Shown here: in pieces, positions 6,818 through 17,752 of the stretch | Layout: each line of letters opens with the position of its first letter | How positions within the stretch are numbered: the stretch's first letter is position 1 | NCBI GenBank assembly: GCA_018261935.1 | Contig: JAGTRP010000031.1 | Span: 1 to 33,766 of the forward strand | Reading direction: 5' to 3' | DNA: 33,766 nucleotides | Source: Rhodocyclaceae bacterium | Lineage (GTDB): Bacteria; Pseudomonadota; Gammaproteobacteria; Burkholderiales; Rhodocyclaceae | Made by a program: the position numbers and the translations under genes | Notes under the pieces: model-generated | Database searches by the model: none | What the model saw: only the letters and a program-made list of their open reading frames with translations | Told to the model about the DNA's origin: nothing

Positions 6818-8523
6818 GTGGGCTCGGAGCCGTTCTTGCCGGCCAGTTTCGCCCGGTCGGCCAGCCTTTTTCTCAAGGTTTCCTGGCGCATCTGCTCCTC
6901 CCGGGCCAGCAGATCCGCTTCCGCCCGCCGGGATTCCAGGTCCAGCTGCATGGCCTTGATCCGCTGGTTGATTTCGGCTTCCGCCGCTTCCATCTCCAGG
7001 CGCTTGAGCTTTGCCCGGCCGCGGAGCTGTTCGCCTTCCAGCTCCTCGGCGGCTTCCTTCTGCTCCCGCAGCGTGCCCATGTAAACCTCGTTGCCGATGG
7101 TATAGACCGGGGCCAGGGACAGGCCGTGGCGGGACAGGATCAGTTCCCGCATCTGGGCGGAGTGGGCTGTTCCCCTGGCTTTCATGATGGTCAGCCCCCG
7201 GTTGCGCTCGCCCGCGTTGATGTAGAAATTCAGGTGGATCCAGGTGTCGATCAAGGTCGACAGGCGGATGCGATTCTCTTCGTTCACGGCCTCCAGGTGC
7301 TCCAGCAGGTTGGTTAACAGCAGCGTGACGCCGTTGGTTTTGGCGAAATGGATGAGCCGCTGGCTGACCTTGAGGGCGGCAGACGGCCCCCCCGCCCGGA
7401 CCAGGGCGGACATGGGATCGACGATGGCGGCGTCGGGCTTGAATTCGGCCAGCATCTGGTTGATGCGCAGCAAATGTTCCTCGACGCTGCGGGCCTCGGT
7501 CCGCGCCCAGTACATCTTCAGCGCTCCGGATTCCACATGAGGGTCCAGCCGCAGCCCCACCGACGCGAGGTTGCGGATGATTTCGTCCGGCATCTCGTCG
7601 AAGCTGAAATAGAGCACCCGCTGGCCCCCGGCGCAGGTCGCATTGGCGAAGGCGCCGGACAGGGTGGTCTTGGCCGTGCCCGGACCGCCGGTGACCAGCA
7701 CGCCGCTGCCCCGGAAATAGCCCCCCTCCAGCATGCGGTCGAGGGCGTCGATGCCGGTGGACACCCGGGTGGCGGGGGCCGGATAGGCCCCCTGGGAGAT
7801 GCCGAAGCTGCTGACCTCGATGCCTTTGGGGCCGACAATCATGGGGAAGGCGTTCTGTTCGTATCCCGAGCCGCGATACTTGACGATGCGGATCTGCCGA
7901 ATCAGCGCCTGTTCCTCCAGCCGGGTTTCCAGGGAAATGAGGCAATCGGCCATGAATTGCACGAAGGCATAGCGGTCTTCGAGGCGCTCGGCAATGCCGG
8001 CGAAGCGTATCGAGAGGATGCCGGTCAGTCCCGTGGCCGCCAGCCATTCCCGGATCCGGTAAACCTCCTCGCGCTCGGCGGCCGGATCGTTGAGCAGGGT
8101 GAGGAGCACGTCCATGGCGTCGAAGGCGATCATCCCGGCGCCCATGGCCCGGGCCTTGGCTTCCAGGATGCTGAGGAGGCCGCTGAGGTCGAAGGCGCCG
8201 GCGCGCACCGCCTCGCTGCTCAGGCGGGCGTCGAAGATGAGGAGCTTGTTTTCGGCCACCAGGCGGGGGAGCTCCCAGCCGAAACTCGCGGTGTTCTGGA
8301 GGATCTGTTCCCCGCCTTCCTCGAAGGCGACGAAAATCCCCGGTTCGTTCCGCTTCGCCCCCTGCACCAGGGTCTGGAGGGCGAACAGGGTCTTGCCGGC
8401 TCCCGGGCCGCCGACGAGCAACGTGGCCCGGCCGGCCGGCAGCCCGCCGCCGGAAATCTCGTCGAACCCGTCGATGCCGGTGAGGGCCTTCTCGATCGGA
8501 TGGGGGGAAGTGGAATCAGCCAT
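6808..8523 (-). CDS. kaiC: KaiC-family double-domain ATPase/autokinase
   Basis: The 571-residue protein has two RecA-like KaiC domains. CI carries Walker A GGPGAGKT (38-45) and the acidic pair E68/E69. CII carries Walker A GGPGTAKT (279-286) and D309/E310 where cyanobacterial KaiC has catalytic Glu-Glu. The CII phosphorylation site is kept: S422-T423 in LSTLIDTW aligns with the Ser-Thr pair (S431/T432) of Synechococcus KaiC. After about residue 480 comes a long charged coiled-coil tail to the C-terminus instead of the cyanobacterial KaiA-binding peptide. The ATG at 8523 is chosen because the protein then begins MADSTSPHPIEKALTGIDGF, like other KaiC proteins; in-frame upstream starts only add low-complexity sequence. 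It is cotranscribed with kaiB and divergent from the hybrid kinase at 8709. Confidence 0.95.
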   Translation of the reverse strand: MADSTSPHPIEKALTGIDGFDEISGGGLPAGRATLLVGGPGAGKTLFALQTLVQGAKRNEPGIFVAFEEGGEQILQNTASFGWELPRLVAENKLLIFDARLSSEAVRAGAFDLSGLLSILEAKARAMGAGMIAFDAMDVLLTLLNDPAAEREEVYRIREWLAATGLTGILSIRFAGIAERLEDRYAFVQFMADCLISLETRLEEQALIRQIRIVKYRGSGYEQNAFPMIVGPKGIEVSSFGISQGAYPAPATRVSTGIDALDRMLEGGYFRGSGVLVTGGPGTAKTTLSGAFANATCAGGQRVLYFSFDEMPDEIIRNLASVGLRLDPHVESGALKMYWARTEARSVEEHLLRINQMLAEFKPDAAIVDPMSALVRAGGPSAALKVSQRLIHFAKTNGVTLLLTNLLEHLEAVNEENRIRLSTLIDTWIHLNFYINAGERNRGLTIMKARGTAHSAQMRELILSRHGLSLAPVYTIGNEVYMGTLREQKEAAEELEGEQLRGRAKLKRLEMEAAEAEINQRIKAMQLDLESRRAEADLLAREEQMRQETLRKRLADRAKLAGKNGSEPTGK

Positions 8524-8602
8524 GGTCGTGCACGGGGGGCGGGTGGGGATGAGGCTTTGGCAGCCATGGCCGTCCGGGGTTCGCGGGAAAAATGCGGTGG
8601 GG

Positions 8603-8637
8603 ATCGGGGCGGGAAATCTTTCGTGAACCGCCCCGAT
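8603..8637. promoter_or_regulatory. 10-bp perfect inverted repeat in the kaiC/kinase intergenic region
   Basis: ATCGGGGCGG (8603-8612) and CCGCCCCGAT (8628-8637) are exact reverse complements separated by 15 bases. They lie in the 185-bp region between the divergent starts of kaiC (8523) and the hybrid kinase (8709), so one operator could control both. As RNA it would fold into a strong 10-bp stem in either leader. The right arm overlaps a sigma-28-like string (GAAA, 15 bases, CCCGATAA at 8613-8639), and just past it is a sigma-70-like -10 element CATAAT (8644-8649). Which promoter is used cannot be told from sequence. Confidence 0.5.
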
Positions 8638-8708
8638 AAGCGTCATAATAGGCGGCAAAAAATGCTGGATAGAAATGGTCGGGGGCATGACCAGGATGGA
8701 ACGGAATC

Positions 8709-12320
<3,612 letters not shown>

Positions 12321-12353
12321 GGCCGGGCGATGGGGGAACGCAAGGAGGCCGCC

Positions 12354-13787
12354 ATGGCGAAAGGGGGGGAGAGCGGGGTTCCGGCGGAGGCGGCCAGCGA
12401 GCATCTGCGGGAACTGGCGAGGCAGTCCCTGCTTTCCCACTTCGCCGATCTTTGCGAGGGCGTGGTGATTGTCGATGGGAAGGCGCGCATCGTCTGGATG
12501 AACGACAACTACCCGCGCCGGCTGGGCATCGCCGACCCGGCCGCAGCCATCGGCCAGCCCATCGAAACCGTCATCCCCAACAGCCAGATGCGGCAGGTGG
12601 TGGAAAGCGGCCGGCCGATCATGCTCGACGTCATGGAATTCGGCAGCGGCTCCTTCGTGGTCACCCGCCTGCCCCTGCGGGACGAGGGCGGGGCGGTGAT
12701 CGGGGCGGTGGGCTTCATGCTGTTCGACGACCTGCGCCAGCTGGCGCCGGTGGCGGCCCGCTACCAGCGGCTGAGGGCCGACCTGGCCGAGGCCCAGAAG
12801 AGCCTGGCCGAGGCGCGGCGGACCAAGTACACCTTTTCCAGCTTTGTCGGGGTCGGGCCCCGCTGCCAGGAACTCAAGCAGATGGCCCGCCGGGCTTCCC
12901 GCTCCTCGGCGCCGGTGCTGATCCAGGGGGAGACCGGTACCGGCAAGGAGCTGCTGGCCCAGGCCATCCACGCCGCCGGCCCCCGGGCCGACGCCCCCTT
13001 CATCGCCGTCAATATCGCGGCGGTGCCGGAAACCCTGCTGGAAGCCGAGTTCTTCGGGGTGGCGCCGGGGGCCTACACCGGCGCCGACCGCCGCGGGCGG
13101 GACGGCAAGTTCAAGCTGGCCGACGGCGGCACCCTTTTCCTGGACGAGATCGGCGACATGTCCCTGGCCCTCCAGGCCAAGCTCCTGCGCACCCTGCAGG
13201 AGCGGGAGGTGGAGCCGGTGGGCTCCAACCGGCTGCTGCCGGTGGATGTGCGGATCATCGCCGCCACCAGCCGGGACCTGGAGGCCATGGTGGCGGCCGG
13301 GGGGTTCCGGGCCGACCTTTTCTACCGGCTCAACGTCATCACCCTGGTGACGCCGCCCCTGCGGGAACGCCAGGAAGACTTGGCGGCCCTGGCGGACCAC
13401 CTGGTGGATGTCCTCTGCCGGCAGCAGGGCATGCCGGTGCGCAGCCTCACCCCCGCCGCCATCGCCCGCCTGGGGAGCCACGACTGGCCGGGGAACGTGC
13501 GGGAACTGGCCAATGTGCTGGAGCGGGCCCTCCTGGCGGTGGACGGGGACAGCGTCGATGCCGCCGACCTGGAGCGGGTGATGCCCGCCCCCCGGCCGCT
13601 GGAGCCGCTCCCGGGGTCGGGGACGGTCAGCCTGGCCGATGCCGTGGCCGAAGCGGAGCGTGCCGCCATCCTGAAGGCCCTGCGCGGCTGTGCCGGGAAC
13701 AAGGCCCAGGCGGCCAAGCGCCTGGGAATTTCCCGGGCCGCCCTGTACGAGAAGATCGCCGCCCTGGGGCTCGATACCCGGCCCTAG
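12354..13787 (+). CDS. PAS-containing sigma-54-dependent transcription activator
   Basis: The 477-residue protein has an N-terminal PAS domain (about 30-130, LCEGVVIVDGKARIVWMNDNY), a short coiled coil, an AAA+ domain from about 163 and a Fis-type helix-turn-helix at 446-470 (NKAQAAKRLGISRAALYEKI). AAA+ motifs are Walker A GETGTGKE (192-199), the sigma-54 contact loop GAYTGA (239-244, a Tyr variant of GAFTGA) and Walker B GGTLFLDEIGDM (258-269). The start at 12354 is favoured over the ATG 24 bases earlier by AAGGAGG at 12342-12348. There is no receiver domain, so it senses a ligand through PAS or a partner instead of being phosphorylated. Activators of this design often control fatty-acid or hydroxyacid catabolism; the GntP/CoA-transferase operon at 16325 is a plausible target (inference). 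Confidence 0.93.
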   Translation: MAKGGESGVPAEAASEHLRELARQSLLSHFADLCEGVVIVDGKARIVWMNDNYPRRLGIADPAAAIGQPIETVIPNSQMRQVVESGRPIMLDVMEFGSGSFVVTRLPLRDEGGAVIGAVGFMLFDDLRQLAPVAARYQRLRADLAEAQKSLAEARRTKYTFSSFVGVGPRCQELKQMARRASRSSAPVLIQGETGTGKELLAQAIHAAGPRADAPFIAVNIAAVPETLLEAEFFGVAPGAYTGADRRGRDGKFKLADGGTLFLDEIGDMSLALQAKLLRTLQEREVEPVGSNRLLPVDVRIIAATSRDLEAMVAAGGFRADLFYRLNVITLVTPPLRERQEDLAALADHLVDVLCRQQGMPVRSLTPAAIARLGSHDWPGNVRELANVLERALLAVDGDSVDAADLERVMPAPRPLEPLPGSGTVSLADAVAEAERAAILKALRGCAGNKAQAAKRLGISRAALYEKIAALGLDTRP

Positions 13788-13799
13788 GGCGGTTTCGCT

Positions 13800-14474
13800 C
13801 TAGCACCGTCCCTGGGCGGCCGCCAGGGTCGCCCGGGTTTCCCGCAGGGCCATGAGTTCCAGGATGAAGTGCTGGACATGGATCACTTCCACCACCGCCG
13901 GAATCCAGTCGGTCAGCAGGGCCCGCTGGGAGAAGTTCCCGACCACGCCCTTCCATTCGTCGGTGACCAGGTTGGAGCCCAGCAGGAAAATGGGCAGCAT
14001 CAGGCAGCCGCCGGCGGGCATTTCCAGGAAGGCGGACCACAGGTCTTCCCGCAGAGTCATTCCGAACAGGAAGCCCCGGGACCACAGGGTGCCGTCGGCA
14101 TGGTCGCGGCCGTCCCCGCTCTGCACCCGGGACACCAGGGGTGAAAAACGCTTGTCCGAATCCCCCAGGGCCAGGAGGACGTCGTCGTACAGCCAGTGGA
14201 CGTAGGACGCCAGGCGCTGCTCCTGGGCCGGGTCGGCGAAACGGGCCGGCATTTCCGGCTGGATGCTCCACACCAGGGGCAGCCACTGCGCCTGGGGAAT
14301 CTCGGTGGGCGACAGGGCGACGGCGGTGAGAAAGCCGTGCACGACATCCAGGGTCCGCAGGCTGGCCGGGGCGGCGTCCGAGCCCAGGAAAGCGTCCAGT
14401 TCGTCCACCTCCTTCTGGGTCAGGGACAGGGAGGGCAGGCGATAGCGAGGGTGCTTGCAGTGGCGTGGCGTCAT
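13800..14474 (-). CDS. UPF0149 (YecA/YgfB-like) family protein
   Basis: The 224-residue protein shows the UPF0149 pattern: an N-terminal segment LTQKEVDELDAFLGSD, then RTLDVVHGFLTAVALSPTEIPQAQWLPLVW, and a helical core with the FLFGMTLREDLW and LPIFLLGSN motifs. The family is helical and of uncertain biochemical role. I do not see the Cys-rich C-terminal SEC-C metal-binding motif that some YecA members carry. The ATG at 14474 is used; an in-frame TTG six codons upstream is also possible and neither has a clear Shine-Dalgarno. It converges with the sigma-54 activator (12 bases between stops) and diverges from the kinase at 14612. Confidence 0.85.
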   Translation of the reverse strand: MTPRHCKHPRYRLPSLSLTQKEVDELDAFLGSDAAPASLRTLDVVHGFLTAVALSPTEIPQAQWLPLVWSIQPEMPARFADPAQEQRLASYVHWLYDDVLLALGDSDKRFSPLVSRVQSGDGRDHADGTLWSRGFLFGMTLREDLWSAFLEMPAGGCLMLPIFLLGSNLVTDEWKGVVGNFSQRALLTDWIPAVVEVIHVQHFILELMALRETRATLAAAQGRC

Positions 14475-14611
14475 GGTGGAACGATTGGGCAAAATTCTGT
14501 GACTCGATCAGGCGCGGGGAGTTGCTTCCAGGTGGCCCCGGCCCCGGGGAATATTTCCGCGGCTTTTGCGTTCTAACGGACTTTCCCATTCCAGTGGGTT
14601 CCCCGCCTGCC

Positions 14612-15928
14612 ATGCCTTTCCTGAGCCCATTGCTGTCCCGCCTTGCCCGCGTCGGGCACCCGGCGCCGAGACTGCATGGGCGGGGCCGCCCTCCCATCGA
14701 AAGGCGCCGCCACGAGCGCCGGCGGGAGGATGCGGATCTGCGCAGCCGGGACTCCCGGCTGCGGGCCATTGCCCGGACCGCAGCCGGCTTCGGCGTCTAC
14801 GACCACGATTACCGCACCGGCGAACACTACTGGTCCCCTGAGCTGAAGGCCATGGCTGGGCTGGCCGCTGATACCCCGGTGTCCTTCGCCACGTTCCGGG
14901 AGCTGCTCCACCCCGAGGACCGGGAACGGGTCCAGGCCAAGCTGTCGGCTTCCCAGGATCCGGCCGGCAGCGGCTTGTTCGAGGACCAGTATCGCCTGGT
15001 GTGTCCGGGGGGCGGCGTGCGCTGGGTCAAGGACATGGGGCGCACCTTCTTCGCCGGGGAGGGGAGCGGCCGGCGGGCCCTGGGGAGCAGCGGCGTGGTT
15101 ATGGATATCACCGGGCAGAAGCGCAGCGAGGAGGCACTGCGCTACATGAACGAGGAGCTGGAGCGCCAGGTCCGGATCCGCACTGCCGAGCTGGTGGCCA
15201 GCAAGGAAGCCCTGGAGAGGAGCAACCGGGACCTCAGCTTCCGTAACCAGGAATTGCAGGAATTCGCCTATGCCGCAGCCCACGACCTGCAGACGCCCCT
15301 GCGTTCCATCGCCGGCTTCGCCCGCCTCCTGCAGCACGAGTACGAGGGCCGCCTGGCGCCCCAGGCCGATGCCTGGATCACCCTCATCGTCGACAACGTC
15401 CGGCATATGCACAGCCTCATCCAGAGCGTGCTGGACTATTCCCGGGTGGAGTCCCGGGGGGAGCCCTTCGCGCCGGTAGACCTGGGGCGGCTGGCGGACG
15501 AGGTGCTGGCCGGCATGGCGGCCCTGATCGGGAAGGCCGGGGCCGAGGTCAGCCGGGGCGCCCTGCCGGTGGTGACGGGGGATGCCGGCCAGCTCGCCCA
15601 GGTGCTGGGGCACCTCATCGAAAACGGAATCAAGTACCACGGCGACGATCCGCCGCGGGTCCAGGTGTCGGCTACCCGGGGGGCGGCGGAGTGGGTGATC
15701 GCGGTCAGGGACAACGGCATCGGCATTCCGGCCAAGCAGCACGAGCGGATTTTCGAGGTCTTCCGGCGCCTGCACACCCAGCGGACCTATCCCGGCACGG
15801 GGATCGGCCTCGCCCTCTGCCGCCGCATCGTCCGCCGCCACGGCGGGCGCATCTGGGTGGAATCGGCGCCCGGCGCCGGCAGCACCTTCTTCTTCACCCT
15901 CCCGGATGGGCACAGGGCGACCCCATGA
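14612..15928 (+). CDS. Soluble PAS-domain sensor histidine kinase
   Basis: The 438-residue protein begins with a basic Arg-rich segment (about 20-50). It continues with a PAS domain (about 52-170: GFGVYDHDYRTGEHYWSPEL, GGGVRWVKDMGRTF, GVVMDITGQKRSEEAL), a coiled coil, HisKA with H224 in AYAAAHDLQTPLRSIAGF (the phytochrome-like HisKA type) and an ATPase domain with N338 in HLIENGIKY, DNGIGIP and PGTGIGLAL. There is no membrane span and no fused receiver, so it is cytoplasmic or membrane-associated through a partner. The ATG at 14612 lacks a clear ribosome-binding site; the open frame extends upstream to 14465, overlapping the start of the divergent UPF0149 gene, which makes that longer form unlikely. 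The stop overlaps the start of the small membrane-protein gene. No cognate response regulator is adjacent. Confidence 0.9.
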   Translation: MPFLSPLLSRLARVGHPAPRLHGRGRPPIERRRHERRREDADLRSRDSRLRAIARTAAGFGVYDHDYRTGEHYWSPELKAMAGLAADTPVSFATFRELLHPEDRERVQAKLSASQDPAGSGLFEDQYRLVCPGGGVRWVKDMGRTFFAGEGSGRRALGSSGVVMDITGQKRSEEALRYMNEELERQVRIRTAELVASKEALERSNRDLSFRNQELQEFAYAAAHDLQTPLRSIAGFARLLQHEYEGRLAPQADAWITLIVDNVRHMHSLIQSVLDYSRVESRGEPFAPVDLGRLADEVLAGMAALIGKAGAEVSRGALPVVTGDAGQLAQVLGHLIENGIKYHGDDPPRVQVSATRGAAEWVIAVRDNGIGIPAKQHERIFEVFRRLHTQRTYPGTGIGLALCRRIVRRHGGRIWVESAPGAGSTFFFTLPDGHRATP

Positions 15929-16122
15929 CCGCGATCCAGAACATCATCGATCATCCCTGGGCCTTTCTGGGCCTGGTGCTTATCCTCGTGCTCCTCCACT
16001 GGGCGGCGTCGATGCGCCTTCGCCATGAGCGCCGGCGCAAGGAGCGGGCCCTCGTGGACCGCCGACAGAAGCTGCGGGCCGAGGCCGACCGGCGCTGGCT
16101 CGCCCGGCCTCGCCACAAGTAG
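15925..16122 (+). CDS. Small single-span membrane protein (65 residues)
   Basis: The ATG overlaps the kinase stop in the form ATGA, which argues for real, coupled translation. The product has one hydrophobic segment at about 11-30 (PWAFLGLVLILVLLHWAASM) and a strongly basic cytoplasmic tail with alternating Arg, Lys and Glu (RLRHERRRKERALVDRR). By the positive-inside rule the C-terminus should be in the cytoplasm. I recognise no family. Its position suggests it could anchor or modulate the soluble histidine kinase just upstream; this is inference from coupling only. Confidence 0.65.
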   Translation: MTAIQNIIDHPWAFLGLVLILVLLHWAASMRLRHERRRKERALVDRRQKLRAEADRRWLARPRHK

Positions 16123-16163
16123 GGGCGCCGGCGGCGGCAATCCCCCGGGCCTATCCATCCCCT

Positions 16164-16179
16164 GTCCGGATTTCCGGAC
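16164..16179. promoter_or_regulatory. 16-bp inverted repeat upstream of the permease operon
   Basis: GTCCGGATTTCCGGAC consists of perfect 7-base arms around a TT centre, about 100 bp upstream of the sigma-54-like element at 16265. That is the usual distance for an enhancer site of a Fis-type sigma-54 activator. It could instead be a small hairpin (6-bp stem, 4-base loop) ending the kinase transcript, but no T-run follows it. Confidence 0.4.
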
Positions 16180-16264
16180 GCATTGTCTGCCCCGGCGGAC
16201 GCCGGCGCCCTCCGCCGGCCGGCCGGAAATCGCCATTGGCCGGCGAATCAAGGGCTTGCCGTAT

Positions 16265-16280
16265 TGGCACGGTTCGTGAA
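16265..16280 (+). promoter_or_regulatory. Imperfect sigma-54-like promoter before the GntP-family permease
   Basis: TGGCACGGTTCGTGAA has a perfect -24 block (TGGCAC, GG at 16266-16267), but the -12 block reads GTGAA where TTGCW is expected, so the near-invariant GC is GA. Spacing is correct and would place the start near 16291, 34 bases before the ATG at 16325. The match is suggestive mainly because a sigma-54 activator gene lies 2.5 kb upstream. Confidence 0.3.
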
Positions 16281-16324
16281 CCGGGTCCTGGCGTCGTCCC
16301 CCAACAACCCAGGAGAAAAAGACC

Positions 16325-17722
16325 ATGGCATTCCTCATCGTACTGGGAGCCCTCTGCTTCCTGATGTTCATCGCCTACCGCGGCCACAGCGTCATCCTCT
16401 TCGCCCCGGTGGCGGCCCTCGGCGCCGTGCTCCTCACCGATCCCAGCCTGGTGGCCCCCATGTTCACCGGCCTCTTCATGGACAAGATGGTGGGTTTCGT
16501 GAAGCTCTATTTCCCGGTCTTCCTCCTCGGCGCCGTCTTCGGCAAGGTCATCGAGCTGTCGGGCTTCTCCAAGGCCATCGTCGCCTCGGTCATCAAGCTG
16601 GTGGGGGCGGAGCGGGCCATGCTTTCCATCGTCCTGGTGTGCGCCATCCTCACCTACGGCGGGGTCTCCCTGTTCGTGGTGGTCTTTGCCGTCTATCCCT
16701 TCGCGGCGGAGATGTTCCGCCAGGGCGGCATCCCCAAGCGCCTGATCCCGGGCACCATCGCCCTCGGGGCCTTCACCTTCACCATGGATTCCCTGCCCGG
16801 CACCCCCCAGATCCAGAACATCATCCCCACCACCTTCTTCAAGACCGACACCTGGGCTGCCCCCTGGCTGGGCTTCGCCGGCGCCGTCTTCATCCTCATT
16901 TGCGGCCTTTCCTACCTGGAATGGCAGCGCCGCAAGGCCCTGGCCAATAACGAGGGCTACGGCACCGACCTGGTGAATGAACCGGCCCCCTTCGAGCACG
17001 AGAAGCTCCCCCATCCCCTCGTTGCCATCCTGCCCCTCATCCTGGTGGGGGTGATGAACAAGGTCTTCACCCTCGCCATCCCGGCCCTCTACGGCAAGTC
17101 CCATTCCTTCGTCCCGGCGGTGGTCGGCAAGGCGGCGCCGGTGGTTCAGGAAGTGAGCAAGATCGCCGCCATCTGGGCGGTGGAGGGGGCGCTGCTGGTG
17201 GGCATCCTCACCGTCTTCGCCTTCGCCGGCAGGACCGTCCTCGCCAAGTTCGCCGAAGGCTCCAAGGCCGCCATCTCCGGGTCGCTCCTGGCTTCCATGA
17301 ACACCGCCTCGGAATACGGCTTCGGCGCCGTCATCGCCGCCCTGCCGGGCTTCCTGATCGTGGCCGAGGGCCTGAAGACCATCCCCAATCCCCTGGTGAA
17401 CGAAGCCGTTACCGTCACGTCCCTGGCCGGCATCACCGGCTCGGCTTCCGGCGGCATGAGCATCGCCCTGGCCGCCATGGCCGACACCTTCACCCAGAAC
17501 GCCCAGGCCGCCGGCATTCCCCTGGAGGTCCTCCACCGGGTCGCGGCCATGGCCAGCGGCGGCATGGATACCTTGCCCCACAACGGCGCCGTCATCACCC
17601 TGCTGGCGGTGACGGGGCTCACCCACCGGGTGGCCTACAAGGACATCTTCGCCATCACCGTCATCAAGACCCTGGCGGTGTTCGTGGTCATCGCCTCCTT
17701 CTACCTCATCGGCATCGTCTGA
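16325..17722 (+). CDS. GntP-family permease
   Basis: The 465-residue protein is almost entirely hydrophobic, with about a dozen membrane segments starting at FLIVLGALCFLMFIAY. It carries sequences typical of the gluconate:H+ symporter family, such as a long loop with GTPQIQNIIPTTFFKTDTWAAPW and the C-terminal NTASEYGFGAVIAALPG and ASGGMDTLPHNGAVITLL blocks. GntP-family members move gluconate or other small organic acids with protons. Because the next gene is a CoA-transferase, a short-chain carboxylate or hydroxy/keto-acid substrate is more likely here than gluconate (inference). An AGGAG ribosome-binding site lies 9 bases before the ATG. The CoA-transferase gene follows 30 bp after the stop. 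Confidence 0.93.
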   Translation: MAFLIVLGALCFLMFIAYRGHSVILFAPVAALGAVLLTDPSLVAPMFTGLFMDKMVGFVKLYFPVFLLGAVFGKVIELSGFSKAIVASVIKLVGAERAMLSIVLVCAILTYGGVSLFVVVFAVYPFAAEMFRQGGIPKRLIPGTIALGAFTFTMDSLPGTPQIQNIIPTTFFKTDTWAAPWLGFAGAVFILICGLSYLEWQRRKALANNEGYGTDLVNEPAPFEHEKLPHPLVAILPLILVGVMNKVFTLAIPALYGKSHSFVPAVVGKAAPVVQEVSKIAAIWAVEGALLVGILTVFAFAGRTVLAKFAEGSKAAISGSLLASMNTASEYGFGAVIAALPGFLIVAEGLKTIPNPLVNEAVTVTSLAGITGSASGGMSIALAAMADTFTQNAQAAGIPLEVLHRVAAMASGGMDTLPHNGAVITLLAVTGLTHRVAYKDIFAITVIKTLAVFVVIASFYLIGIV

Positions 17723-17752
17723 CGCCGGCATAATGACGAAAAGGAGAAAACC

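Noticed and set aside
6402-8523. Calling kaiCB a circadian clock
   Set aside because: There is no kaiA, the C-terminal KaiA-binding region of KaiC is replaced by a coiled coil, and the host is apparently not a cyanobacterium; only a timer or stress role is suggested.
8613-8639. Sigma-28 promoter (GAAA, 15 bases, CCCGATAA) for the hybrid kinase
   Set aside because: The -10-like half is part of the inverted-repeat arm and the -35 block is weak, so the match may be accidental; noted only within the repeat entry.
13781-13790. Perfect palindrome GCCCTAGGGC at the end of the sigma-54 activator gene
   Set aside because: Five-base arms without loop or T-tract, and short GC palindromes are expected often in this DNA; not called a terminator.
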